From NCBI GenBank assembly GCA_038501625.1, contig JAZAYU010000200.1, positions 310,001-374,000 on the forward strand: a stretch of DNA of 64,000 nt, written 5' to 3'. The notes below the pieces were generated by a model. It was not told the DNA's origin, did not search any database, and worked only from the letters and a program-made list of their open reading frames with translations. The stretch is from Corbicula japonica (taxonomy: Eukaryota > Mollusca > Bivalvia > Venerida > Cyrenidae). This document shows positions 23,365 to 34,804 of the stretch, piece after piece. Both the position numbers and the translations under genes were made by a program. How positions within the stretch are numbered: position 1 is the first letter of the stretch; each line of letters opens with the position of its first letter.

Positions 23365-23685
23365 GAGATATCATATCAGGAATCGCCACACTCACAAAAC
23401 ACAGCCTCCCCACGCAGCGAAAATGAAGAGAGGAAAAGAGAACATGTGTTTATAAGTATGTCAAATTAGAATAAGACACCACAAACAAATGAAGAAAATG
23501 AGAACTCTTAGAGTTACCGCCTTGGAAAGCCAGTGACAAAATAATTTGCCACTCGTGATATAAACCAGGTTCTAGGGTGAACTAACCTCACACTTGCTTC
23601 AACAGGTTTTCAAATCCATACACAAGTACAAGTTGTCTTGGTGAAAACACTCTAAATCCACCCATTAGCTCAACAATGTTGCATG
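23365..23685 (-). repeat. Family S copy (S8)
   Basis: Reverse orientation. CGCCACACTCACAAAACACA, then AGTTACCGCCTTGGAAAG, then CAGGTTCTAGGGTGAAC and AAGTTGTCTTGGTGAAA. Confidence 0.85.
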
Positions 23686-23768
23686 CAAAAACACACACAA
23701 ACACATTATAAAACAAAAGAAACTAATAGCATCGCAAAGCCAAAGGGGTGGGTACTCAATGATCTTAC

Positions 23769-23956
23769 CGAGACCAGAGTCCCTGGAGTCAAATCAGCAA
23801 GAACACGGATGACAGGGATGAAAGAAACAAATCGAGCTTCTATGTTCTTATACAGGATATCCCCATAAACCTTCATAAACTCTTTAACCCCTGCCACCGT
23901 CGTGCAACCAAGAAGGTAAGCATAATGATCAACTGTAAATGGGCTAATCACCAGGC
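23769..23956 (-). CDS. Exon-like segment of an unrecognised gene
   Basis: The acceptor is GCTTTGCAG at 23957-23965, and the 188-nt open segment ends at a GTAAGA donor (23768-23763). In the phase-1 frame it reads 62 codons without a stop: LVISPFTVDHYAYLLGCTT, then GVKEFMKVYGDILY, then RVLADLTPGTLVS. Codon use looks like coding sequence. A degraded copy with the same neighbouring S repeat lies at 19322-19470, so the segment was duplicated with its flank. I recognise no family and see no neighbouring exons within the window, so it may be a captured exon or pseudogene piece. Confidence 0.45.
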
Positions 23957-24164
23957 CTGCAAAGCGCTGTAAAATTTTATGTTGGTAACCTTTCTTTTTA
24001 AATTTACAGCTTTTACAAATGACTGGGAGAAATTAGAAGTGCCTTTTATCTTCTGAAGTTTATAAATTAAATCTATATACAGTATCTTAACAATGATACA
24101 TGTAGTTAAATGATTTAGGGTACAATAAAAACAAAATAACAAATTATTTATTTAAAAATAAATG

Positions 24165-24255
24165 AAAACTGAACGTTGAAAGCCAACACGTCAAAATGAA
24201 AATGAAAATGAAATATTCAAACTCGGATAAGTTGAGCCTGTTCAAGAACAGTAAA
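24165..24255 (+). repeat. Family A fragment
   Basis: GTTGAAAGCCAACACG and GAGCCTGTTCAAGAACAGTA correspond to the left third of family A, with many changes. Confidence 0.5.
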
Positions 24256-24639
24256 CACTTAAAATGTAAAATACTGTATCTTGTAAAACCGACTTGTTTC
24301 TGAATGTTGCCCTTATGATATAAGTTTTATTTTTATGAATTAAAGAAAAAGATTAAAGTCGTGTTGTTTGCTTTCAGTGTTTCTTTTTTAAATAAGCTGC
24401 ATTTAGCCTCTAAATGCTTCAACTTTAGAAGTTTATATTTTTTAATTATAATGTCGTTAAATTATAAAACGTTCACATATTTATGTTTCGCTATTGTTTT
24501 GGTTAAATTCAATACAGTCATATGCAATTCAATTACTGACCTTGAACAGGCTCTACCAAACTGAGCCAGCTGCAACACTTTGATCTTTGGCTTTCGTCTA
24601 TTTATTTGGTGACAAAAATCGTGTACATATTTTTTCGTT

Positions 24640-24770
24640 ATACTTTTAAATTAAAAAAGTCCACGAAGGAAAGTGAAGGGTTGTTTGGCCCTAGAACCTA
24701 TTTTACATGTAGTCGAACGTTCAAAATCTTGAGTGTTCTCTTTTTCTAGTCTCGGTTTATTAACATGTCT
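24640..24770 (+). repeat. Very diverged family S fragment
   Basis: GTTGTTTGGCCCTAGAACC, a CGTTCAAAATCTTGAGTG stretch and TTCTCTTTTTCTAGTC keep the order of S landmarks but with low identity. Confidence 0.35.
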
Positions 24771-24773
24771 ATA

Positions 24774-24951
24774 CAGTCAAACCTATCTACAAAGACAACT
24801 CAGGGGAGAACCCAAAAGTGGTCTTTAAAAACAGGTGTTCTTCGTTCACAGGTAAATTTGTTCTTTAAATCAGTCAGTGGGACGAATAAAGTGTGATCTT
24901 TGTCCACAGGTGGTCGTTGTTTAAAATTGGTCTTTAGCATAGGTTTCACTG
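24774..24951. mobile_element. Short pogo/Tigger-like MITE
   Basis: The ends CAGTCAAACCTATCTACAAA and (reverse) CAGTGAAACCTATGCTAAAG pair with a few differences. TA precedes the left end; the right flank is TT. Internal direct repeats of 'GGTCTTTA/GTTCTTTAAA' type are present. It is 178 bp and noncoding. Confidence 0.65.
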
Positions 24952-24959
24952 TTTTTGAA

Positions 24960-25750
24960 TTTGGTCATATCTAAAGCATACATACGTGTGCCTGTCTTTT
25001 TATACCTTTATATTATAGGTAGGTAGTCCAATAGTTTATTTTCTAATATGTGTTTTCGATAATGTTTTACAATTTGTCAATTGGCGTTAGCTGTATTTTG
25101 AAAGACCAAACACTCCATCAAATATTAGCATATTAAGTTTTGAATACAATTGTACGAATGGTATTATTCGACTAAATGAACAAGGGTTTGATATACGGAT
25201 TTACCTTAATGCACTGATAAAGAACGTCGTCAACTTTAATATATCGATATATTATCTGTGAGTTTTATTTAAAAGGACCATTGAAGGCTGAATTTCTTTC
25301 CTACCGATGACAAATTTGTTTTAAAATGCTTATCAGAAACATGTTTTAACAGTCAGTAAAACGCAACAAATTTTCTATGGGTTTGTGATAGCAATACATT
25401 GCTGTGTTTGATTTTTAAAATTATAACTGAATTTTTCTCATTTATTGTTTGGCCTTGAATTTCTTAATTTGTTATTTAAGCACGTTAAGTAACGACATTT
25501 AATAGCAACTGATAAGATTGCCTGGATTATGGAACGAGAACACAGATTTTAGCCCTTCGGTTACAATGTACCCACAATAAGGAAGTACTTACACAGTAAA
25601 AGAGTCCTCTTTTTGAGGATGAATACTAATTGAAATTTGAATGAAGAATACTGATTAAATGGAATTTTTGTACAGAGTAGGTCTGAAGCAGGAAGTAAAT
25701 GTCAAATTTTAGTGAATTTTAATGATAGTTTGTTGTAAATCAGCCTTTGA
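24960..25750. other. No recognisable feature
   Basis: AT-rich noncoding DNA without a repeat copy that I can identify. Confidence 0.45.
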
Positions 25751-25754
25751 ACAG

Positions 25755-25891
25755 GGTTTATTTTGGCCTGTACAGCCTAAATCGTTTACCTGTAAAACCA
25801 GCCGAGACACTTTTGAAATATTGCGCAAGGAAGCCGGTCAAGGTACCCTTTCTTGTGGCTAGAATATGTCGCATCGTATTACAAGGTTCAG
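25755..25891 (+). CDS. Possible internal exon, family unknown
   Basis: The acceptor TTTGAACAG (25746-25754) is followed by 137 nt ending at a strong donor CAG|GTGAGA (25892). In the phase-2 frame it reads VYFGLYSLNRLPVKPAETL and continues KYCARKPVKVPFLVARICR with no stop. The composition is less AT-rich than the flanks. I see no partner exon nearby, and an overlapping minus-strand frame is also open, so it could be chance or an isolated pseudo-exon. Confidence 0.3.
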
Positions 25892-26419
25892 GTGAGATTT
25901 TTCTATTAGAAACTTGAATAAAAATGTTCTGTTTACAAATGCTTAATATATGAAACATATAATAACAAGAAATATCTTTAAAAAAGATAAACGGCGTTGA
26001 TGGAAAAGATTTATATATACATGTATATAAGAAAGAAAGAAATACAGAGAGGCGAAGCAGACACAGTTTAGTTAGTTTATTTTACTTGTTATAGCTGTTG
26101 ACGAACCCTCCCTGCCTTCTTAGTATGACCTAGAGATTAAGCGACCAAATCATGACAACTTATCAATTCATTGAAATTATCTTTCAAACAAAATGTTGAA
26201 GCTGTTGCAACAATTTCATACAGTGATACCAAGTCGATTAAAGAAGCAGTGTATTACATTAAGTCTTGATCTACATTTATTCAGTTTCAATAAAATACCT
26301 CTTGTAGAGTTAGAACTCAAGATGAATAAATGTCCTTGAAATTTATTATAAATAAATAAAACATCCTGTTACAAGAGCGAAATTTACCAACTTCTACGTA
26401 AATTAACTTTAAAAAAAGT

Positions 26420-26490
26420 GTCAGTACTGAGTATTGAACCCGGGGCCTCCAGCTTGCGAGGCGAGAGTGTTAGCCACTACACTACAATGA
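26420..26490 (-). ncRNA. tRNA-like sequence (tRNA-derived)
   Basis: On the minus strand TAGTGTAGTGGCTAACAC resembles an A box and D arm, and CCCCGGGTTCAATACT resembles a T arm and B box, with a GGAGGC stem between. It may be a real tRNA gene, but the acceptor stem ends do not pair well, so a tRNA-derived repeat is more likely. Confidence 0.4.
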
Positions 26491-26721
26491 ACTTGTAATT
26501 TGTACTTGAAATTAACAATCCGTATCAAAGGAACTAGAAAGGAACCAGTAAGAACTAGAAATATCTACACTTCCTTTTCGTTTTACACTGTGTACGCAAG
26601 TTTTTACCTGACACCCAAGAATATTCCATATAAAATTGTATTGAAGCCATCAATATTGACTTAACTGGTTATTTTAATCGTAAATATGGTTTTTTTTTTC
26701 TCCAATACAACACCCACTAAC

Positions 26722-26948
26722 AACCAATCGAAATAATCTATTTGATTTTTCCGCTGCATAATAATAAAAATCCCACTAGATACCTCTGCACCCTGCTAGA
26801 TGCCTCTCTGGTGTAAATAGCTACCAATCGAAATAATTTATTTCATTTTCCCTCTGCATAATAATAGAATACGAGTATTATTTACAACATTTCATTGGTC
26901 GAAAAACTAGGTCAAAAGTGAGCTTAGACAGCTAACGCCGAAAAAGAA
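26722..26948 (+). repeat. Family H interspersed repeat, copy 2, with a partial internal duplication
   Basis: A full copy (about 26770-26948) is preceded by a short tandem partial copy (ACCAATCGAAATAATCTATT, then CCGCTGCATAATAATA). The CACTAGATACCTCTGCACCC and TAGACAGCTAACGCCG blocks match 23187-23363. Confidence 0.75.
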
Positions 26949-27756
26949 ACTGTGTTCTTAGGCCTGATTAGAACGTCTTGTCTATTAGTGCGAATGTAAT
27001 TTTGAATTAATTATACACAATTTAATATACCTGTATTACCCGTTACTTTCAACCGCTGACTCGCATACGAATATTTTCTTACAGTTTCGTACGAGTAAAT
27101 AAAACAGTTTCGTCAGTTCATGACAACAACAATCATTCAAAATGAATTATATACACATTGCTATATCACATTATGCTGCTACAATAGTTCTTCTTTCGGT
27201 TAAAAGCTTGGTTTTAAAAAAGAAAAAAAAAACATTTGTTGTATTTCTTCTTTATATTTTGCATATTTTATTTTTATTAAAACTATATTTTTAAATTTAA
27301 ATATAAAATAGTTCCTAACTTATGTCGCTCGAGGTGCAAGTATATCTTGACCGCGGCATGTGTTCTCATAACGTTTACGAACTTAAAGCTAAAATCTTTG
27401 ATAAATTCAATCGTTACCTTGGATGTTTTATTTATTTCTGAAAGTATTCATAAAAAATTTACTATTCAAAATTTGAAAAAGGCCACTTTCGTTTTCCCTC
27501 TTAGATCATTATACACTCATGTTACAGTTCAATAATTCAACTCAGATCACTAATTCGTCGGTTTTATCAAATAAACAACACAACAAAAACATAATGTATC
27601 ATAAACTTTTTAACACATGCTAACCTGAACAATAATAATTACAGAGTACAAAAGTGGCTCTTGTCAAATCTTAGTTTATTAACTGCACTCAATTAGTCTT
27701 TCAATAAAGACTAACTACATTTTCATATTGTGCTAAGCATTTGTCAACCGACGGCT

Positions 27757-30700
27757 TTATTGTCTCTCTATTTCTTCACAGACGATCTTTGTTATTGTTT
27801 CACATTTGTTAACGAAGAAGATCGTCAAAGGCGAAATACGTTTAGCATGTTCTCTACATAACTCAAACACGGCGGTGACTTGTATCCTACAGCACTCCTG
27901 TACAACCTCTAATTTGTCAAAGTCCTCTAAAAGAAAACAAAACACATGTGGAAACTTCATTTTGCTACTCAGTTCACCGCCATGGATCTAAATTGTACTG
28001 TTTATTAGTGTAAATATTGAGTTGCGCTCAACCCAGGGCTAGGCGGCGTGGGCATTAATATATACGCATTTCCATTACTGCCCATGAACAGGCTCAATCA
28101 AACTGAGCCTCCAATATGTTCATATTGGTCGTGTTCGGTGGCTTTAAAAGTTCCTTTTTCATCTATTTCAAAGTTTGCTTAGTACCAAGCGAACCACATA
28201 TCTTTGTGAAAGTCGACAACTTTATATATATTTATGATATTTACATTGGAAATCGTATATTGTGCCGAGGAAGTCCCCGTGTAAACATCAATCACCAATC
28301 AGATGAATATAAAGAGATAAAGGCAATATTTTAAAACAAAAACGGTATGTACACAGATACTCTTAGTGCTTAGCAAACTTTGAGTAGCATATAGTCTACG
28401 TTGTTGACTGATACTTTTATGACATCTTCTTTAATGCAATAACAGATATACATGTAGTAATGATATCATTTACAAGGCTTCTTGATTTGAATCATCATAA
28501 TCGCCATGTACGTTTGTTTTTGCTACTATATACATAATTAAAGTGGCCTGAGGTAATTTAGGTAAATTCTTATTTAAATATTTCCTGCAAAACTTACAAT
28601 TATAGGTAGAGTAGAGGAGCAGTTTCAGAAAGGGAACATGAAATACACTTATTAAGCATGCCGTAATCAAGAGTCAAAGCTTACCCACTTACAGTCAAAA
28701 ACAAACTAAGAAATGAGAGCTCGTGTTTATGAAAGGCAAATATGAATACTCGCAACATTATCATGATTATGGCTCGCTGTGTTGAAATAATAATTAACCG
28801 AGATATTAACTGTATTAGAAAATTAAGCGTTTTGCGCATAAAATTAACATTAAATAACATAATATCTGAAAATCTAAGTATTTCCTGTCAATTGTATTAC
28901 GTTAATAATAGTTTAAAATAAAACACACGTTGACTTACCAATGTCTAATAAAGGAATGGCTATGCTACGTATATTTCGAGACCTGTGATCTTTCAGTTTT
29001 TGAAATATCGCGCTTATTGAACTTCGAATTGTTTTTTCGTCTCCAGTATAAACAGGAGCCGACACGTGATATAAATACTTAGGGCCTGTCCCTGGTTCAG
29101 TGCATTTCGTTGAAGCGACCCGTTCGCTTTTGCCGGATAATTTTTTTAATTTTTCCTGTACAAAATGTTGTCGGAAACTAGCTTTAATGGCCACGGACAA
29201 GAACCCACCAAACAGTTTTCCTGGTACTTCAGGACAGATGATAACGTCTTGCTTCGCAGTGCGGATGTCACTTTGAATTACTTCTATAAATAATTTATCA
29301 GTTACTTTAAAACGCTGACGAGCATGAGCATTGGATTTTATTGATGCGCTTGCATATAAATATTTGTATGGGTCATCTGCGCTTTCATAACACTCGCGGT
29401 TATAAACCACTTCTTGGGAAATGGCAGTCGATCTTCGTCCAGGTACTTGACAGGACTCGTTTGCTGCATCATCTCCTGTTTCTTCTACTGCGTTCGATCC
29501 TGTTCTTCTTCTACGATTGACTTGTGAGTAGTCGGCTTCGGAAGACGCATTGTCTGTTGTTTGATCGTCATTGAATTGCTTGGGAACTACCAAAAGCTGG
29601 GTAAATTTTCTTGGGAAAACTTCTTTGAATATTTCTACAAGTGCTCTTGTTTTATCCTTACTATTATCAGTGAAGTATATTGTGTCAATATGGTACGTAG
29701 ACTGAATACCCCGGCTAAATTCTAATACTGCGTAGGCATATTGAAGACCACATTCTTCTATCGACATCCCATAATTACCTGTTAAATACAAATGCAAGTT
29801 ATGTAAACGCCATGAAAACCGTATTTCATCTTGGCCTTATATTTGCCGTATTCAGTGGCTTTTAAGTATCTGTTATCATCAGTTTATTTAATTTTAGTTT
29901 TAAAAAGGTGAAAAGGGAACTTTGAAGACCCTCGATCACGACAAATAATAATGAAAATATTGCAGGCTCGGTTTGATTGAGCCTGTTCATGGGCAGTAAT
30001 GGAAATGCTTATTACTGCCCACGCCACCTAGATCCGGGTTGAGCGCAACTCAATATTTAACCAATAAGCAGTACAATTTTGATCCATCCCAAACGATTGT
30101 ATGCATATGGCGGTGAACAAGGAACCTTCAATGTGGTATTTTCAGATTAATACAATTCCGTGTTTAGCGGCGTATGGTCCCCAGATAAAAGAATGGGTTT
30201 GCCCTAAACGAGAAAACATGAGCGGAACTAAACAGAATAGAATTTTGAGAGGGGATCTTAGAATATAAATCCAAAAAGAGATGATAGTCATGCTTAAAGA
30301 ATAAAGCGAACTGATACTAAAACTTTAAACAATGTATTACATATGTCTGATAGGGATAATAAAATTTCTAAAAAAAAGTATTTTCGAAGCCTAAAAGTCA
30401 TTAACAATAGAAGAGATATTCTAAATTTTAAAACGCAAGTTAAAAGTACTTAAGTAAAACCAACCTGTAAACAAAAATGGTAACGCAATAGCAGTTGGCT
30501 TTCCCTGTTGTCTTTTTGCCTCGGCAGTTTCCAGACTCTCATAAATCGCATTAAAGACGAGATCATACTTTTCTGCGATGGTTTTGTCTTGAAACTCTTG
30601 CCTCGCTGGATAAAATAAATGAATGACCTTCATATCTTTCAGATAACCGGCTGACGTTACTTCACATGTTTTACGGCTCCTTCTTTTTGATAACTGAAAA

Positions 30701-33078
30701 CACTCATCTATATATTTTTGGCCGCATTTTTGCCTCAGTATCTGTGAAATTTGACCTCTTCCATCCAATTGTCTGTTTGTTGGATTCACAAAGAATTGAA
30801 TTTCGCCACCAGTTAGAAAACTGCTAGACCCTAAATCTACGGTTTTTATGACAACCGGGATTTTCTCAAAAGTGTAAAACCACTCTTCTTCCATTGATTG
30901 AATCTGGTCTGAAATCAGTAAAAAAAATATATTCACGTCACTGAAATGAACCTTGTGTTATCTTTTGAATTTTTTGATCTACTTATTATTTGTAATAGAT
31001 GAAAAGGCACTTTGAAAGCCACCGAACAAGATAAATATGAAGATATTGCATCGGCTCGATTTGATTGAGCCTTTTCATAAGCATACATGAAAATGCATAT
31101 TACTCATATTACTGCCCACGCCCCCTAGCCCCGTGTTGAGTGCAACTCAATATTTACACCAATAAACAGATAAACAAATTATTTTCTCATGACACTAACT
31201 TTTTTGTAAACATGTCCCATCAACAGATGCATACTGGGAATCACGAATTCATATGATGCATAAGACAACGGTCTCTGAACGACATCATGTCATCTTAGCG
31301 GCGACGTTTAGCTTCGTACTTGAAATACATTCAACTCTGCAATATTATGAGGTTTTTCGTGTTCGGTGGCATTCAAAGTTCCTTTTTTCATTTATTTAAT
31401 TATCACAGGGGTGTTGCTTTTGCCGTGTGGTGGCCGTAAAACGTCGCCCCATACAATCAATGAGTGTTTTTATCAATTACGTTTTTGGAAGGTAGTAGAG
31501 CACGGTATATATTTATAATAGTGAAAATATTGCGTTTCACACAACCTGGGGCAGGGTTTTATTATGATGTTTGTCGCTTTCAAAGTTCTTTTTTTTCATC
31601 TATTTACATTGATTGCAATGATTTAGACCTACGCCGCCTGTTCATCTCTAAGTCGTATATAACGTTTTTACGGCTTTTGCTATCTCCTCTGTGAAACGCT
31701 CTAATAATTGAGTGGCATGTTTGTATCAGAAAGTAAAAATCACATTGATATTAGTTTAGTACATGAATTCTGGAATTTTGACGATCATAGAAAAAAATAT
31801 GTTTTTGCCAAATGTATTATACAGAGAAACCCTGCAAATGAGACCTTCTTTGGGACTGGGAAAAAGTGGTATAAATAGTGGGGGGGGGTGGCTTTAATCG
31901 GTGTAGAAAATAGTGCAAAACGCAATAAAAGGGCATCTGAATAGTGGTCTTTTGATCGAGATGGTTAATCATGGGTTTACTTATGTACATTGTAAAATTT
32001 TATCATGTGAACAATGTTTATTACCAATACAGATAAATAATCTTAGGGTGTCCTTGAGATTTTTGTTTTTAGACCAAAATCTCAGGAATCCTATTGATTG
32101 ACATAACTGGAATAAACATAATACATAACTGGTTACGTATTACTAAATACACTTTCGACAAGGCATCAGAAACTTTTTTCATTTTTGGTATACGAATTTA
32201 CAGGGAAATATGTTTTGGATGAAAATATTTAATATTGATAATGGGAAAATTGTATTATTTGCATATTTATAAGCACGTATAGATTTTTCGTTCAGTTAAT
32301 AATGGGCGTTATGTTATATCAAATACTGCGCTTCTTTGTAAAATAATAAACTTCTTATCACAAGATATTATTTGATTGCAAACAGATCAAAATGAGTTTA
32401 AATATAAAGATCTTTAAAAAGATAAATTTGATTTAATTTTAAATTATTTATATCAAAATTTTATTTAATACACGTTTATTGAATCTGGGTAATTTTATAT
32501 CTTATATTTGTAAACTTAAATAAAACTGCAAGACAAAACGCGACACAGGTTTGGAGGATATGTTACTCATTAAACAAATCATAGAATAGAAGATGTTTGT
32601 TTTTACCAGTGTAAGAATTATATTTCACCGACTGAGCTCCTGAATTCGTATTTTCACGAGTACCAAAGCCACGAATGAAAATACATAATTCCGGAGTTCA
32701 CGAGTGAAATATATTTCTATCTTTTACTGGTAAAAACAAATTTTCTTTTTATTTTATGCTTTTAGTGCACAATTTGTAAGAATTTGACAGAAATATTGCA
32801 TGAAATGGCGCGAAAAACGTTTGTTTTTGACGTGACGTCATGACGTCATATACTCAAACTTGAGCCCATTTTCTAAACGTTCTCATTCGGAATGTTATGT
32901 GCGTTGGGTACCAACGTGAAAAAAAAACTGAAAATAAAAATGATATTTCACTGTTTGAAAACAGTGAAATACCACTTTTATTTCACCGGGAAAATTCTAT
33001 AATTCACTGGAAAAAATAAAACATTATACATGTAGATTTTTGAATATTAGATTTTGACTTACCAATACTTCTAGCCAT
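27757..33078 (-). CDS. Double macro-domain protein (four exons, 489 aa predicted)
   Basis: Macro domains bind ADP-ribose or remove it from proteins. Exons: 33078-33063 (start MARSI, after an in-frame stop), 30908-30465, 29778-28939, 27926-27757. All three introns are phase 1 GT-AG, and the exons total 1470 nt, exactly 490 codons. Macro domain 1 (about residues 20-215) has VNPTN at 46-50, the degenerate glycine loop LDGRGQ, then MKVIHLFYP and the second loop LPFLFTGNYG across the exon 2/3 junction. A charged linker follows. Macro domain 2 (about residues 285-480) has ICPEV where VNxxN is expected and LLDIEDFDK in place of the second glycine loop, so it probably cannot bind or cleave ADP-ribose normally. 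Introns interrupt both domains at the same loop, as expected from module duplication. Exon 1 is short and the least certain part. PARP14-like proteins are relatives, but no PARP catalytic domain is seen. Its introns hold family A copies. Confidence 0.8.
28015..28175 (-). repeat. Family A copy in the last intron of the macro-domain gene (A3)
   Basis: TTGCGCTCAACCCAGGGCTA, CATTACTGCCCATGAACAGG and GTGTTCGGTGGCTTTAAAAG mark a reverse copy of the left half. Confidence 0.85.
29905..30185 (+). repeat. Family A copy in intron 2 of the macro-domain gene (A4)
   Basis: Near full length: GGGAACTTTGAAGACCCTCG, GGCTCGGTTTGATTGAGCC, ACAATTTTGATCCATCCCAA, CATATGGCGGTGAACAAGG and GTTTAGCGGCGTATGG. Confidence 0.85.
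30990..31170 (+). repeat. Family A copy in intron 1 of the macro-domain gene (A5)
   Basis: GGCACTTTGAAAGCCACCGA, CGGCTCGATTTGATTGAGCC and CCCTAGCCCCGTGTTGAGTG. A reverse fragment (GTGTTCGGTGGCATTCAAAG) follows at about 31350-31390, giving an inverted pair. Confidence 0.8.
31420..31480 (+). repeat. Family V left-end fragment
   Basis: GTGTGGTGGCCGTAAAACGT, then CGCCCCATAC and GTTTTTATCAATTACG parallel the sequence upstream of the SINE head at 20978. The tRNA-like part is absent. Confidence 0.5.
32595..32935 (-). repeat. Family G copy, uninterrupted (G2)
   Basis: Reverse complement of the 6430-7690 copy without the pogo-like insert. It contains the TTTCACCGACTGAGCTCC/GGAGTTCACGAGTGAAAT hairpin, the TTTTTACCAG arm, GACGTGACGTCATGACGTCA and a GGGTACCAACGT edge. 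It gives the empty-site sequence used to date the insertion. Confidence 0.85.
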
Positions 33079-33354
33079 ATTGATATAATTAAAGTAAGAA
33101 AACCCAACTGCTTCAAATTGTTCCCATTCAAAATAACTTCCGTAACAAGAAATTTATTCTTATCTATTCTTTTTAATCAACACTGTTTTACAAGTAACAT
33201 GATAAATATTATTTGGTTGATAAAGAAATGTGCTATAAAGAAGATTTCAGTCTGGCGAAGAGGTAGATAACGCCAATTAGGTTGTAAATTTAAACAATAA
33301 AATACAAATCTTTTAAAATGTTACATGATTTGTTTAAACATTAAACTGTTGTTA

Positions 33355-33505
33355 ATATTTCGTTGTGCTCAACACGGGGCTAGGCGGCGTGGGCAGTGAT
33401 ATGCATTTCTATTACTGCCCATGAACTGACCCAATCAAACCGAGCTTGCAATATTTTCATATTTGTCGCGTTCAGTGGCCTTTAGTTCCCTTTTCATTTA
33501 TATTA
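33355..33505 (-). repeat. Family A copy (A6)
   Basis: Reverse orientation: TGCTCAACACGGGGCTAGGC, ATTACTGCCCATGAACTGAC and GCGTTCAGTGGCC. It sits just upstream of the macro-domain gene start. Confidence 0.8.
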
Positions 33506-33589
33506 TTATAAGATTTCTATGTAAACCTTTGTAATGTCACATTTTAAAAAGTCTAAGTACATTCAATTCAATTAGTGCTTTTATCAATT

Positions 33590-33775
33590 ACATCCTTTTG
33601 AAGGCCGCTGATCACAATACGAGTACAAATATCTGTGTAAAACTGTGCACAACCTGTGGTTATGCGGCGTGGACAATAAAATTATTTCAATTACTGCCCA
33701 CAAACAGGCTCAATCAAAACGAGTCTTCAATATTTTGATTTTTGTGGTGTTTGGTTCCTTTCAAATTCCCAAATA
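33590..33775 (-). repeat. Diverged family A copy (A7)
   Basis: TACTGCCCACAAACAGGCTC, ATCAAAACGAGTCTTCAAT and GGTGTTTGGTTCCTTTCAAA keep the family order. Confidence 0.6.
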
Positions 33776-33779
33776 AATG

Positions 33780-34800
33780 ATTTTAATCTTATGTATCACA
33801 GGGTACTGGTGGTTTTTGCCATAACTTATTTGCACAACCGAGTTAGGAACTATATACCATTTCACATATCCTGATAAAAGTTGGTGTAGGCTAAAACATT
33901 TTGTAACCATCGGTTCATCAGTTGCTATTATTAAATAACTATTAGTTCAGCCTTATAGAAAAAGAAGGGTGATAGACCCCTTTTAAGGTTGTTGTGGCGA
34001 ATCGCTGGCTGGGCTTTATGTTTCATAAGTTTATCTTTTTTCCAGGAAGGTTTAATTGCTGCAATGTTCGTGTTATTTCATATCAAACATCACAATTTTG
34101 CTTTTTTATTAGAACATGTTTATACAGAGAAGGCTTTAACTATTATGTTTCGGTTACCCAAGCATCCACTGTAGATGTTAGATACTGTTAAGGTTGTTTT
34201 TTCAAATCGAGACTAATATTTCTTACTTATACGATTCTGTCTGACCAATTGTACAACAAAACAGTGAGATAAAAAAATAACAGTGTTGCGACAAATGTTT
34301 AGTAATTTTGCAATGGTTCTGTTGCACCAAGGTCATTGCCTATACTATGGTTTTCAAAATGTAAAATTATTGTGGAAACTTAACCTCTTTTAGTTTAAAC
34401 ACGCGTCTGGATTTGAAATTGTTGTTTTAAGAGGCTCTTCCAGTCAATATCCTTAAAGCGTGTATCTCGAAAACGTTTATGATGGCGTATTTGATTTTTC
34501 ACAACTAAATTCATATAAGACATGTATTCTCATCTGTAAAGTCATTTAACAGAACACATTTTGAATGTCTATTGTGAGGATAATAAACATGCTAATAATT
34601 ACTCAAATCATTAAAATCAAGGCAAGATTACGTAAACAATCTTTAATTAAGCACAAAATAACACAACACTACAAAAAATTATTTATTGTTACAAAGCAAA
34701 CACCCTGCTTCTATTCTGTACAATTCTGCCCTATTTACACATTTGCCATTATGGTCATGTGTCTATTTGCACGACTCCCGAGTGACGTTCCAGGAAAATT
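33780..34800. other. Intergenic region, no recognisable feature
   Basis: It separates the macro-domain gene from the end of the Trunk/PTTH-like gene. On the minus strand it would contain the 3' UTR of the latter; I cannot fix a polyadenylation site. An open frame at 33989-34191 has no family signature. Confidence 0.45.
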
Positions 34801-34804
34801 TGGT

